Part shown: piece by piece, positions 7,267 to 14,568 of the stretch
Numbering within the stretch: the stretch's first letter is position 1
Layout of the letters: each line of letters begins with the position of its first letter
Source: an uncultured Clostridium sp.
GTDB taxonomy: Bacteria; Bacillota; Clostridia; TANB77; CAG-508
Direction of reading: 5' to 3'
Assembly (NCBI GenBank): GCA_900556135.1
Contig: USNR01000015.1
Span: 1 to 41,572, forward strand
DNA length: 41,572 nt
Made by a program: the position numbers and the translations under genes
The notes under the pieces: generated by a model
The model's database searches: none
Told to the model about the DNA's origin: nothing
Seen by the model: only the letters and a program-made list of their open reading frames with translations

Positions 7267-8761
7267 TCTTCATTTATATTCATTTCTCTTTTATGAGTTT
7301 TATCTAGATCCTTTGAAGCCTCTTTTATAAATTCCCACATTTTTTGCATAGAAGAGATTGAAACTTTTTCATAAGGACTATGAGGATTTTCTATATTTGG
7401 AGAGATTGAAACATATTGTAAGTTTGGGATTTTTTTTGAAAACCATGCACATTCTAACAGAAAGTGTTCTTCTTTTAAATTTGGTTCTCGATTGAAAACT
7501 TTCTTATATTTCTGCACTAGGTATTCTATAAATTCAGAGTCCTTTTTCTGAGAATATCCGTGGAAAATCAAATGTTTCAATAGTATCAAAACCGATTTGT
7601 GCTTCAACATTTTGCAACCTTGAAGTGAACTGTTGAGTTAATTCGGGACTAAGATTGCTCCTTATTGAATTTTCAAGTAATAAAGTATCTTTATCAAAGA
7701 AAATTGTTCCTAGATTAGTAGATAAAATACTTTCAGCACTTCCTTTTTTTGTTAATATTGGACCATTGGGAAATTTAGAAATATATCTAATTATTTTAGA
7801 GGTGATGTTTCTATCAAAACCTATATCCATTGTTGGAACTGGCAAGAATTTTATAGAAATGTTAGGGTTATTATGTTGAATTTGTAAATGATTTTCTAAT
7901 TCTTGAATATAAACATTTAAAGATTCTAACTCTAATGGATCAGTTGTTATTGTACATTCTACTTTTCTTGGAATAGCTGTTACCCAAGAGCCTCCATCTA
8001 TAAAATTTAAGAATACATCTTTATTGTTATTCAATTTCGCAAGAATATTTCCTAAAACAATAATTGGATTACCTCGGTTTTTATCAATATCTTTTCCTGA
8101 ATGTCCACCGTTCAAAACCATCTACAGAAATTTGATAGCTTGATTTTGATGCAATTTCAGGAATTTGTGTCCTTGAGCCATTAAACTTTAGTACTCTTGA
8201 GAAGTTTGAGGCACATCCACAATTAATCACATCTTCGGAAAAAGCATCTAAAGATATTATTCGCTTACTTTTTAAATTGGAAAAATCTATATTTTTAGCA
8301 CCATTCATAGATGTTTCTTCTTCTGATGTAAAAATCATCTCTAAATTTGGATGTTGTATAGTATGAGAGTCTAACATCGCTAACATATATGCAATTCCAA
8401 TGCCATTATCAGCACCTATACTTGTATCTAAGGATCTAATATAATCGCCATCAATAACTAATTGAATTGGATCAGAAGAAAAGTCATGATTACTTGTTTC
8501 AATTTTTTCACAAATCATATCTGTATGACTTTGAAATGCAAGATAACCATTTGTTCCATTTGTTGCTCCTTTTTTTATAATGACATTATTAAATTCATCG
8601 GAATAAAATTCCAAGCCATTTCTACAGTTGGCAAAGTTTTTTAAATAATTTACCATACCCATCTCGTTTCCAGATTTTCTAGGAATTTTATCTATTTCCT
8701 GAAAAAAAGAAATTACTTTTCCAATTTCTCCATATTGTGATATAGCTTCATCGCTTAACAT
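7251..8761 (-). pseudogene. pepD: PepD-type aminoacyl-histidine dipeptidase, broken by two frameshifts
   Basis: Three overlapping frames together cover a whole M20-family PepD (beta-Ala-His/Xaa-His dipeptidase, usually about 480 residues). Frame 1 (8761-8084) has the metal ligands in LAFQSHTDMICEK, SIGADNGIGIAYM, FTSEEETSMNG and SLDAFSED. Frame 2 (8121-7534) begins with NGGHSGKD, which normally follows directly on the ISVDG of frame 1. Frame 3 (to 7251) carries the C-terminal HFLLECAWF and NPHSPYEKV with the last metal-binding His. Each break would be repaired by removing one base: one in the A-run at 8114-8117, and one near 7559-7562. All catalytic residues survive, so the damage is recent or is a sequencing or assembly error. 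The convergent 3' end overlaps the terminator of the neighbouring operon. Confidence 0.85.
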
Positions 8762-8875
8762 ATTACAGACTCCTATCTACGATTTGATTTACATAAATAT
8801 TATAACAAAAACATCAAAAAAAGTCAATGAATTATGTGAACAGACTGTCTTAGAGGCGAGAAATTAAGGAAAAAC

Positions 8876-8904
8876 TTGACAAAGTTACATAAAAATGTTA
8901 TGAT
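8876..8904 (+). promoter_or_regulatory. Near-consensus promoter of the ABC-F gene
   Basis: TTGACA (8876-8881), exactly 17 bases, then TATGAT (8899-8904). The leader is short (about 30 bases) and ends in AAGGAG before the ATG. I see no leader peptide or attenuator of the kind that controls many resistance ABC-F genes. Confidence 0.8.
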
Positions 8905-8939
8905 GTATGATGTAAGAAATTTTTTTAAGGAGTGTAACT

Positions 8940-10703
8940 ATGATAATTTTAGATGTAAATAAATTAGAAAAGAATTTTGGTTATGGTAAACTTTTTGAAG
9001 ATGTATCATTTTCTCTTAATGAAGGTGAATCTATTTCAATAGTTGGACCAAATGGTTGTGGAAAATCTACATTACTAAAATTAATTGCTGGACTTGAAAG
9101 AATTGATGCGGGACAAGTTAGTATTAAAAAAGGTGCAAAAGTTGCTTATCTAGATCAAACAGGTTCTAGTATAAGTGATGATAGACCAGTATATGAAGTT
9201 TTAAAAGATGCTTTTGGAGACTTGAAAGAAATAGAACAAGAATTAAGTCTTTTGCAAGAAAAACTAGAATCTGGAATTGAAGGAAAAGAATACGATCGTG
9301 TTTTAGAAAGATTCTGCAGTCTGACCGAAAAATTCTCTCTAATGGGTGGATATGACATGGAGACTAGTATAAACACAGTTGTGGAAGGATTAAAAATTGA
9401 CAGAAACTTATTGACTCAAAGTTATAATGATTTAAGTGGAGGAGAGAAGACACTTGTACAATTAGGTAAAGCTCTTTTAATAAAGCCAGATTTGATTCTA
9501 TTAGATGAACCAACAAATCATTTGGATATTGAGAGAATTGAGTGGCTTGAAAATTATATAAAATCATTTAAAGGAGCATCTGTTATTGTTTCCCATGATA
9601 GATATTTTTTAGATAGAATGTCAAATAAAATCCTTGATTTAGACAATGGAGCAGGAAAGGTATATTCAACTAATTATACAGGATTTTTAGAAGAAAAAAA
9701 ACGAGAGTTTGAAAAACAAATGGCTAACTACAAGGATCAACAAGCTTTAATAAAAAAATTAGAAGCAGAAAAAAAATACTTTGCTGAAAGAGGAATGGCA
9801 ACAAATAGTTCAACATTAACAGCCAGAGCACATACTTTGCAAACTAAAATTGATAGATTAAAAGCAATGGCGGTTTCGAGACCAAAAGAACATAAAAAGC
9901 TGAATGTTGGATTTTCAGAAGAAAGAAAATCAAGTAAAAAGGTAATTACAGCAGAAGGATTAACAGTTACAACTCCAGAAGGAAGAAAAATTCTTGATGA
10001 TATAGATTTAGATGTATGTGCTGGAGAAAGAGTTGCTTTTATTGGCTCAAATGGTAGTGGAAAGTCTACTTTTATAAAGACTATTTTAGGAGAACAAGAA
10101 TTACCAGTTGAAGGAGATGTAGCTATTGGACCAAGTGTAAAAATAGGTTATTTGCCACAAATAATAAATTTTCCTAATGGAGAACAACAATTATTAGAAT
10201 ATTTTAGAAATGCAGCTGGAGTGAGCGAACAGAAAGCAAGGCAAATTTTAGCAGGTTTTCAATTTTATCAAGAAGATGTTATGAAAAGAGTAAAAAACCT
10301 TTCTGGTGGAGAGAGAATGAGAGTAAAATTAGCAGAACTTTTACAACAAAAAATTAATACATTGATTTTTGATGAACCTACAAACCATATTGATATTCCT
10401 ACAAAAGAAGTATTAGAGGATGCAATAGAAGATTTTGATGGTACACTTATTTTTGTAAGTCATGACAGATATTTTATAAATAAATTTGCTGATAAAACTA
10501 TCGAATTTAAAGATGGCAATGTTACTACATATCTTGGAAACTATGAAGATTATAAAAGAAGTAAAGAAAAGGAAAAAACTAAGCAAGAAAGTTTTTTAGA
10601 TAGAGTAAAAGTAAACCCAAAGCAAAGTACTAAACAAACTAATGCTTCAAATAATAAAAAGAAAAGTAAAAAAAATGTTAGAGATGATGATTGGGAAAGA
10701 TAA
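8940..10703 (+). CDS. ABC-F family ATPase (ribosome-associated)
   Basis: A 587-residue protein with two ABC domains and no membrane segment. Domain 1 has Walker A GPNGCGKST (36-44), signature LSGGEK (~164) and Walker B LILLDEPTNHLDI. Domain 2 has Walker A GSNGSGKST (~368), signature LSGGERMR and TLIFDEPTNHIDI. A charged helical linker (~240-300) joins them, as in ABC-F proteins that enter the ribosomal E site. A Lys/Asn/Ser-rich tail ends in DDDWER. ABC-F members either rescue stalled translation or protect ribosomes from antibiotics, and the sequence does not let me choose. It forms its own transcription unit with a near-consensus promoter and converges on the ATP-grasp gene. Confidence 0.9.
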   Translation: MIILDVNKLEKNFGYGKLFEDVSFSLNEGESISIVGPNGCGKSTLLKLIAGLERIDAGQVSIKKGAKVAYLDQTGSSISDDRPVYEVLKDAFGDLKEIEQELSLLQEKLESGIEGKEYDRVLERFCSLTEKFSLMGGYDMETSINTVVEGLKIDRNLLTQSYNDLSGGEKTLVQLGKALLIKPDLILLDEPTNHLDIERIEWLENYIKSFKGASVIVSHDRYFLDRMSNKILDLDNGAGKVYSTNYTGFLEEKKREFEKQMANYKDQQALIKKLEAEKKYFAERGMATNSSTLTARAHTLQTKIDRLKAMAVSRPKEHKKLNVGFSEERKSSKKVITAEGLTVTTPEGRKILDDIDLDVCAGERVAFIGSNGSGKSTFIKTILGEQELPVEGDVAIGPSVKIGYLPQIINFPNGEQQLLEYFRNAAGVSEQKARQILAGFQFYQEDVMKRVKNLSGGERMRVKLAELLQQKINTLIFDEPTNHIDIPTKEVLEDAIEDFDGTLIFVSHDRYFINKFADKTIEFKDGNVTTYLGNYEDYKRSKEKEKTKQESFLDRVKVNPKQSTKQTNASNNKKKSKKNVRDDDWER

Positions 10704-10761
10704 AATAAGATAAAGAAGATAAGGAATTAAATGTATAATTCCTTATCTTCTTTATCTTATT
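10704..10761. terminator. Perfect 25-base-pair hairpin between convergent genes
   Basis: Bases 10704-10728 and 10737-10761 are exact reverse complements with an 8-base loop. The hairpin starts within the stop codon region of the ABC-F gene and its right arm overlaps the stop of the minus-strand ATP-grasp gene. T-runs are short on both sides (four T on the minus strand), so it may work as a bidirectional terminator or simply block read-through and protect 3' ends. Confidence 0.7.
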
Positions 10762-11707
10762 AAAATAGTGAATATTTAATTTTTTTTGTTGTTGGCATTT
10801 CTTTTCCTAAAAATAAATTATAATTATATTCAAAAATTGAAGGTAGATTACTTTCAATTAATAATTTATCAATTTGTCTTGTAGAACCTTGAAATCTAGG
10901 GTTTATTTCAATAAAATATAATTCGTTGTTAGTATATATATAATCTATCCCAAGGACTCCAAGATAGCCTAATGATTGTAATTTTTCACATATATTATAA
11001 GAGTATTTTATAAGTTTATTTTTTATTTCAGTTGGAATAGTTATATCGTAATTAGAACCAATATATTCAATCTTATCAATAATTTCTAGTTCCTGCTGAG
11101 ATGGTGGCAAAATTTCTATTTGATTTTTTCCTATTAAGCAATGAATATTATATGGAATATTATCTTTTTTGTAAGCTGAAACAGAGTATAATTCGTCTTT
11201 CAACAGAATTGTTTCAACTTGTTTAGAATTAGCTTGATTACAAAAGAATGTTTTGGAACCACCACTACCAACAGGAAGTTGGATAACTAATTCAGGAGCT
11301 ATTTTATTAAAATCATTATATTTAAAATCAATTCCTTTTACCATATAGTACTTTAACATAGGGACTATGTCTTTTAATAGTTCACGAGTTTCGAATTTAT
11401 TATTTAATTTTTCTAATAAATTTAAATCATTTAAACATACTTGTTTAGCACATTCAGGAATAATACATTTAGCTACCAATAAAGCATCGTGTCCAATGAT
11501 TTCAGCTGGTTCATTAATTTTAGACAATTCTCTATTATATAGTGTAATCTCTTTGATATGATTATCTGGATTCCAATATTCAAATGTTAAAAAGCTTTCA
11601 TATGACGAATTCTTTTCGGAATTATTTCCAAACAACGTTATAGAATAATCAAAAAAATTATTATTTTCAATAGTAGCTTGCTTTGGACCTACATAAATTC
11701 GTTTCAT
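10760..11707 (-). CDS. ATP-grasp domain protein
   Basis: A 315-residue protein with the C-terminal signature of ATP-grasp ligases: GVLGIDYIYTNNELYFIEINPRFQGST, where Glu267 and the Asn two residues on are the expected magnesium ligands. ATP-grasp enzymes join a carboxylate to an amine or thiol through an acyl-phosphate, and several make peptide bonds in small natural products or RiPPs. MKRIYVG is chosen as the start because AAGGGGG lies 8 bases upstream. The longer frame from 11731 would overlap the radical SAM gene and lacks a site. It lies 13 bases after that gene, so the two are co-transcribed. The substrate is unknown. Confidence 0.8.
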   Translation of the reverse strand: MKRIYVGPKQATIENNNFFDYSITLFGNNSEKNSSYESFLTFEYWNPDNHIKEITLYNRELSKINEPAEIIGHDALLVAKCIIPECAKQVCLNDLNLLEKLNNKFETRELLKDIVPMLKYYMVKGIDFKYNDFNKIAPELVIQLPVGSGGSKTFFCNQANSKQVETILLKDELYSVSAYKKDNIPYNIHCLIGKNQIEILPPSQQELEIIDKIEYIGSNYDITIPTEIKNKLIKYSYNICEKLQSLGYLGVLGIDYIYTNNELYFIEINPRFQGSTRQIDKLLIESNLPSIFEYNYNLFLGKEMPTTKKIKYSLF

Positions 11708-11720
11708 ATTCAATTCCCCC

Positions 11721-12761
11721 TTAAAGTACATTATGAGAACAAGGTTTGCATAATGGTCCCATTTCTATATTGTGGTTTTTACATATTTTTTCACTTTGTT
11801 CTTTTGCCTTTATAAATAGTTGGGCATTTGGTGGAAAATTAGCTTCGCCATAAGGAAATAAAGGAGATAATACAGGGTTACAACCTATTCTAGCTAGTTT
11901 TTCAACTCCTTTTAATGTTTCTTCTAATGGCTCTAAACCAACAATTAACAATGATCGAACTTTATTTTTTCCAAATACTTTTACTGCTAATTCTAAAAAT
12001 TTAAGATAGTTTTCTTGTCCTATTTGAGCTTTTTCTGGACAATATTTTTTCAAACATTCAACACTATTTAATTCCATATTTATTGATAGTCCGCTAATAC
12101 CAGAGTTTTTCAAGAATATTAAATATTCTTCGTATTGATTTGAATCAGTATAACTTGTAAATCCTCTTGGTGTCATCATTATGTCAATATCATATTGAGA
12201 ATATTTTTTTCCGAAATACTCGTACATTTTTGTTATTTTTTCAAGATCTTCAATTTTTACTGAACCACTAGAAATTAGTATGTGTCGCACATTACTTTGA
12301 GATAAAGCTATATTTAATGCTTGTTCAAGTCCAGAAATTGAGTTGAATTCATATTTGAATTCTGTAGCATTACAAAATTTACATTTGTTTGAACAACCAC
12401 TAATTAATTGCAAACGAACACGGTCAGTATATGTATTTGTATAAACTGTGATTTTTTTCCCTTCAATAACAATTTCATCCTTCATATAATCTGGGGGAGT
12501 GATTACTGTAGTTTCTGTTACATAATTATTAGGCTCTTTGATATAAAGTTTTCCATTTTTTTCAACTAATTTATACTCAGAATTAGTTTCAACACCAATA
12601 GTTGCATATTGGTTTTCAAAGTGTAATGTTACTCCGCTACAAGTAATATAATCGTCCATTAGCCAAATATCAGATTGAGAATCCAATATTTTTTTTGCTT
12701 CACTAGAAATATTTATACCATGTTCTAGTAGATTGGCTTTTAAAATAAAATTCTTATCCAT
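11721..12761 (-). CDS. Radical SAM enzyme with N-terminal extension
   Basis: A 346-residue protein. The first ~115 residues are not a radical SAM barrel and include a small beta-rich region. The CxxxCxxC motif is then Cys123/127/130 (GCSNKCKFC), followed by the barrel with ILISSGSVKIED (SAM-binding region) and SGLSINMELNS. The C-terminus has extra cysteines (EKICKNHN, LCKPCSH) that could bind a second cluster. ATG 12761 (MDKNF) is preferred over the upstream ATG 12806 because AAAGGA lies 8 bases before it and the promoter places transcription start near 12791. It heads a two-gene operon with an ATP-grasp protein. Upstream it shares a 20-base element with the other radical SAM operon of this window. 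The product is unknown. Confidence 0.82.
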   Translation of the reverse strand: MDKNFILKANLLEHGINISSEAKKILDSQSDIWLMDDYITCSGVTLHFENQYATIGVETNSEYKLVEKNGKLYIKEPNNYVTETTVITPPDYMKDEIVIEGKKITVYTNTYTDRVRLQLISGCSNKCKFCNATEFKYEFNSISGLEQALNIALSQSNVRHILISSGSVKIEDLEKITKMYEYFGKKYSQYDIDIMMTPRGFTSYTDSNQYEEYLIFLKNSGISGLSINMELNSVECLKKYCPEKAQIGQENYLKFLELAVKVFGKNKVRSLLIVGLEPLEETLKGVEKLARIGCNPVLSPLFPYGEANFPPNAQLFIKAKEQSEKICKNHNIEMGPLCKPCSHNVL

Positions 12762-12780
12762 AAATTCATTCCTTTCATTT

Positions 12781-12806
12781 TTGTATAATCTATTAAGATT
12801 ATACAA
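12781..12806. repeat. Palindrome over -10 and start of the radical SAM/ATP-grasp operon
   Basis: TTGTATAATC (12781-12790) and GATTATACAA (12797-12806) are exact inverted repeats around a 6-base loop. The right arm contains the -10 of the minus-strand promoter and the centre is the expected start of transcription. The position is that of a repressor operator. If transcription started further upstream it would form a hairpin. Confidence 0.5.
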
Positions 12807-12826
12807 AAAAATGGAAAAAAAGTCAA
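12798..12826 (-). promoter_or_regulatory. Promoter of the radical SAM/ATP-grasp operon
   Basis: On the minus strand, TTGACT (12826-12821), exactly 17 bases, then TATAAT (12803-12798). This is the strongest promoter match in the accessory region. Transcription would start near 12791. Confidence 0.75.
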
Positions 12827-12858
12827 ATTCACTTTGAAATAAAGGGAAGACAAGTTTT

Positions 12859-12881
12859 TTAAGAAATTCCTTAAATATATT
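12859..12881. promoter_or_regulatory. Third copy of the putative XRE operator
   Basis: TTAAGAAATTCCTTAA (12859-12874) is palindromic but for one pair and matches site 2 at 1505-1520. Identity runs for 20 bases (12862-12881 against 1508-1527). It lies 33 bases upstream of the -35 of the minus-strand operon. Between it and the remnant gene at 13118 there is no further gene, so it may serve either side. Confidence 0.5.
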
Positions 12882-12933
12882 AAATTTTTAAAACGCTTGC
12901 CAAAAGAATAATTTTGTGTTAAAGTAATATTAA

Positions 12934-13043
12934 CTTGATTGATATTTGTATCAATCGTCAAGAGAGCTAACGAGTTGTAAATATCTACGGCGTTGGCACC
13001 ATTAAAACCTCAAGTGTTCGTAAGATGAACTTGAGGTTTTAAT
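12934..13043 (+). promoter_or_regulatory. Gene-free stretch with three consecutive stem-loops
   Basis: The 356 bases between 12761 and 13118 hold no gene beyond the promoter and operator. On the plus strand they hold three hairpins in a row: 12937-12944 with 12949-12956 (8 perfect pairs); 12966-12972 with 12991-12997 (GCTAACG/CGTTGGC, one G-U); and 13001-13015 with 13029-13043 (15 perfect pairs). They precede the Fic/DUF1016 remnant. This looks like a structured leader ending in a terminator-like stem. I could not match it to a known riboswitch or T-box. Confidence 0.4.
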
Positions 13044-13117
13044 TTATCAAAAAAGCAGATTTTATATATTAAAGGAAAAAGAATGAGTTGATAAAATATA
13101 TAAAGTGGAGGTTCTAA

Positions 13118-13213
13118 ATGAAAACAGAATACCCACCATATACTATAACTGATAAAATGTTAAATTTAGCACAAGCTTTGAAAACAAATTACCTATTCTT
13201 CAAAGTGAACTAG
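13118..13213 (+). pseudogene. N-terminal scrap of a Fic-family protein
   Basis: A 31-codon reading frame with GGAGG 6 bases before its ATG. It begins MKTEYPPYTITDKMLNLAQA, which resembles the N-terminus of clostridial Fic/DOC proteins (AMP-transferases that modify proteins). It then loses similarity and stops at 13211. The rest of the Fic gene is absent. It runs into a DUF1016 fragment in another frame, so an internal deletion probably fused two genes. Confidence 0.55.
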
Positions 13214-13734
13214 CCAGAGATGTTATTAAAGACTCTTATATATTTGAATTAGAAGGAATTAAAGAAAATGCGGTTGAAAAAGATATTGAAAACGCAATGA
13301 TGAAAAAAATAAAAAATGTTTTATTAGAATTAGGTAAAGGATTTAGTTTTGTTGGAAATCAATATAAAATATCTACAGAAAATCAAGACTATTACAGTGA
13401 TATGTTATTTTATCATTTAGATTTAAGATGTCATATAGTAGTAGAGCTTAAGAATGTAGAATTTAAGCCAGAATATATCGGTCAATTAAGCTTTTATGTA
13501 ACAGCTGTAGATGAAACATTAAGAAAAGAACTAGATAATCAAACGATTGGACTATTACTTTGTAAAGGTAAAGACAAATTATCAGTAGAATGGGCTTTAA
13601 AAGGTACAAACACTCCAATAGGTGTTACTTCCTATGAAGTTAGAAATGAATTACCAAAAGAAGTATTAGATAAATTACCAACAGAAGAAGATATAAATAA
13701 ACATATTGATATCAATGATGTGGATAACATTTAA
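13156..13734 (+). pseudogene. C-terminal fragment of a DUF1016 (YhcG-type) PD-(D/E)XK nuclease
   Basis: The frame is open from 13156 but similarity to DUF1016 begins near 13180 (FENKLP) and runs to the normal end: SELARDVIKDSYIF, LELGKGFSFVGNQY, DYYSDMLFYHLDLRC, VVELKNVEFKPEY (the ExK of the nuclease core) and GLLLCKGKDK. Full YhcG proteins are about 330-380 residues, and roughly the C-terminal half remains. The first ATG in frame is at 13297, but it lies inside the conserved domain and has no ribosome binding site. YhcG-type nucleases are often found in defence or restriction loci. Together with the Fic scrap this marks the decayed right edge of the accessory region. Confidence 0.75.
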
Positions 13735-13825
13735 CTTACTGATAATACAAAAGCGGTATATTAAATGTAAGAAAATGATATAAAAAACAAAATAGACATT
13801 AAGATGATTATGATTAATGATTTTA

Positions 13826-13854
13826 CGCTAGGTACAGAGTTTTCGTGCCTAGTG
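13826..13854. repeat. Stem-loop downstream of the DUF1016 fragment
   Basis: A 10-base-pair stem (13826-13835 with 13845-13854, two G-U pairs) with a 9-base loop and a T-poor tail. It could be the old terminator of the nuclease gene. The rest of 13735-13985 shows only the promoter at 13894. Confidence 0.4.
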
Positions 13855-13893
13855 TTCTTACTTTATAGCAACGTTAAAAACAATTTGTAGAAC

Positions 13894-13922
13894 TTGCAAA
13901 TTATGTTAATTTGTTGTATAAT
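13894..13922 (+). promoter_or_regulatory. Promoter of the 14004 orphan gene
   Basis: TTGCAA (13894-13899), 17 bases, TATAAT (13917-13922). Downstream, GACTTTTAGTC (13934-13944) is a short palindrome near the expected start of transcription and could be an operator. Confidence 0.65.
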
Positions 13923-14003
13923 AAAATAGTGATTGACTTTTAGTCAGTGGACTAAATAAGTGATATATATTACAGACAAATAATTTTGGAGGTAAAGAAA
14001 AAA

Positions 14004-14486
14004 ATGGCAGGAAAAATTATTGATCGGCTAAGAAAATGTATTAATTGCAATATGACGAAAGTGGGAGAAGAACCGATAGTTGTGCATATGGCATTTGGTG
14101 ACACGATTCCGCATCAAGGAGAAAAATATAATTGTGAACTTCTTGAAAAAATTGAGGGACATGATGTGAAGCACACCAAAGTTACGCTTGGAAAGGTAAC
14201 CAGGGTAAAAGAAATTGCAAGCAATATGAGACTTGTATTTACGAAACGGGACTGTTATGTGGTTTCGCTTGGAGGAAAAAATGAAAGGAATCATTTTGCT
14301 GTAATTTGGCAGAAGCCGGAAGAGGGAACAGTGTTGAAGAAATGCTGTGTTCTTGAATTTGACGGTAAAAAAATTAAAATAGAAAACGAAATGCCGTCGA
14401 TAGTATGCCGTGTAGAGGAACAATTGGGACTTTACAAGGTTACAACAGAAGAGGCAATGTATATTTGCATGATGCCTCAAGGCTGA
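14004..14486 (+). CDS. Unrecognised 160-residue cytoplasmic protein
   Basis: I do not recognise this protein. It has no signal peptide or membrane segment. It is rich in Cys (RKCINCNMTK near the start, KKCCVLEF later) and in short charged beta-like stretches, so a small all-beta fold is plausible. ATG 14004 (MAGKI) has GGAGG 11 bases upstream. The earlier TTG at 13986 would overlap that site. It has its own promoter and a strong terminator. Codons such as CGG, GGC, GCG, ACG and CCG are much commoner than in the neighbouring genes and TGA is the stop, which points to transfer from a less AT-rich relative. It lies at the border between the accessory and housekeeping parts. Confidence 0.7.
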   Translation: MAGKIIDRLRKCINCNMTKVGEEPIVVHMAFGDTIPHQGEKYNCELLEKIEGHDVKHTKVTLGKVTRVKEIASNMRLVFTKRDCYVVSLGGKNERNHFAVIWQKPEEGTVLKKCCVLEFDGKKIKIENEMPSIVCRVEEQLGLYKVTTEEAMYICMMPQG

Positions 14487-14503
14487 AAAATTCTTGCTAA
14501 AAG

Positions 14504-14541
14504 AAAAACAAGGTTGTTATTTTTAACACCTTGTTTTTTTA
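14504..14541 (+). terminator. Terminator of the 14004 gene
   Basis: A 15-16 base-pair stem with one G-U or bulged pair (14504-14519 with 14524-14538) followed by a T-run to 14540. Confidence 0.85.
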
Positions 14542-14568
14542 TGCAATACTTTATTTAAAAAGATAAGG

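Noticed and set aside
8940..10703. Calling the ABC-F gene an antibiotic resistance gene
   Set aside because: The family signature does not separate resistance from housekeeping members, and there is no attenuating leader. The placement beside a biosynthetic block alone is not enough.
12740..12961. 73-residue minus-strand frame upstream of the radical SAM gene
   Set aside because: It overlaps the promoter and palindrome of the radical SAM/ATP-grasp operon, has no ribosome binding site, and its product shows no domain.
12961..13010. T-box-like segment (GTTGGCACCA) before a hairpin
   Set aside because: It departs from the T-box consensus at several places, no stem I or specifier loop fits in the short leader, and no aminoacyl-tRNA synthetase or amino-acid gene follows.
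14028..14480. 150-residue frame opposite the 14004 gene
   Set aside because: The plus-strand frame has promoter, ribosome binding site and terminator in the right places. The minus-strand frame has none and a Phe/His/Asn-rich product.
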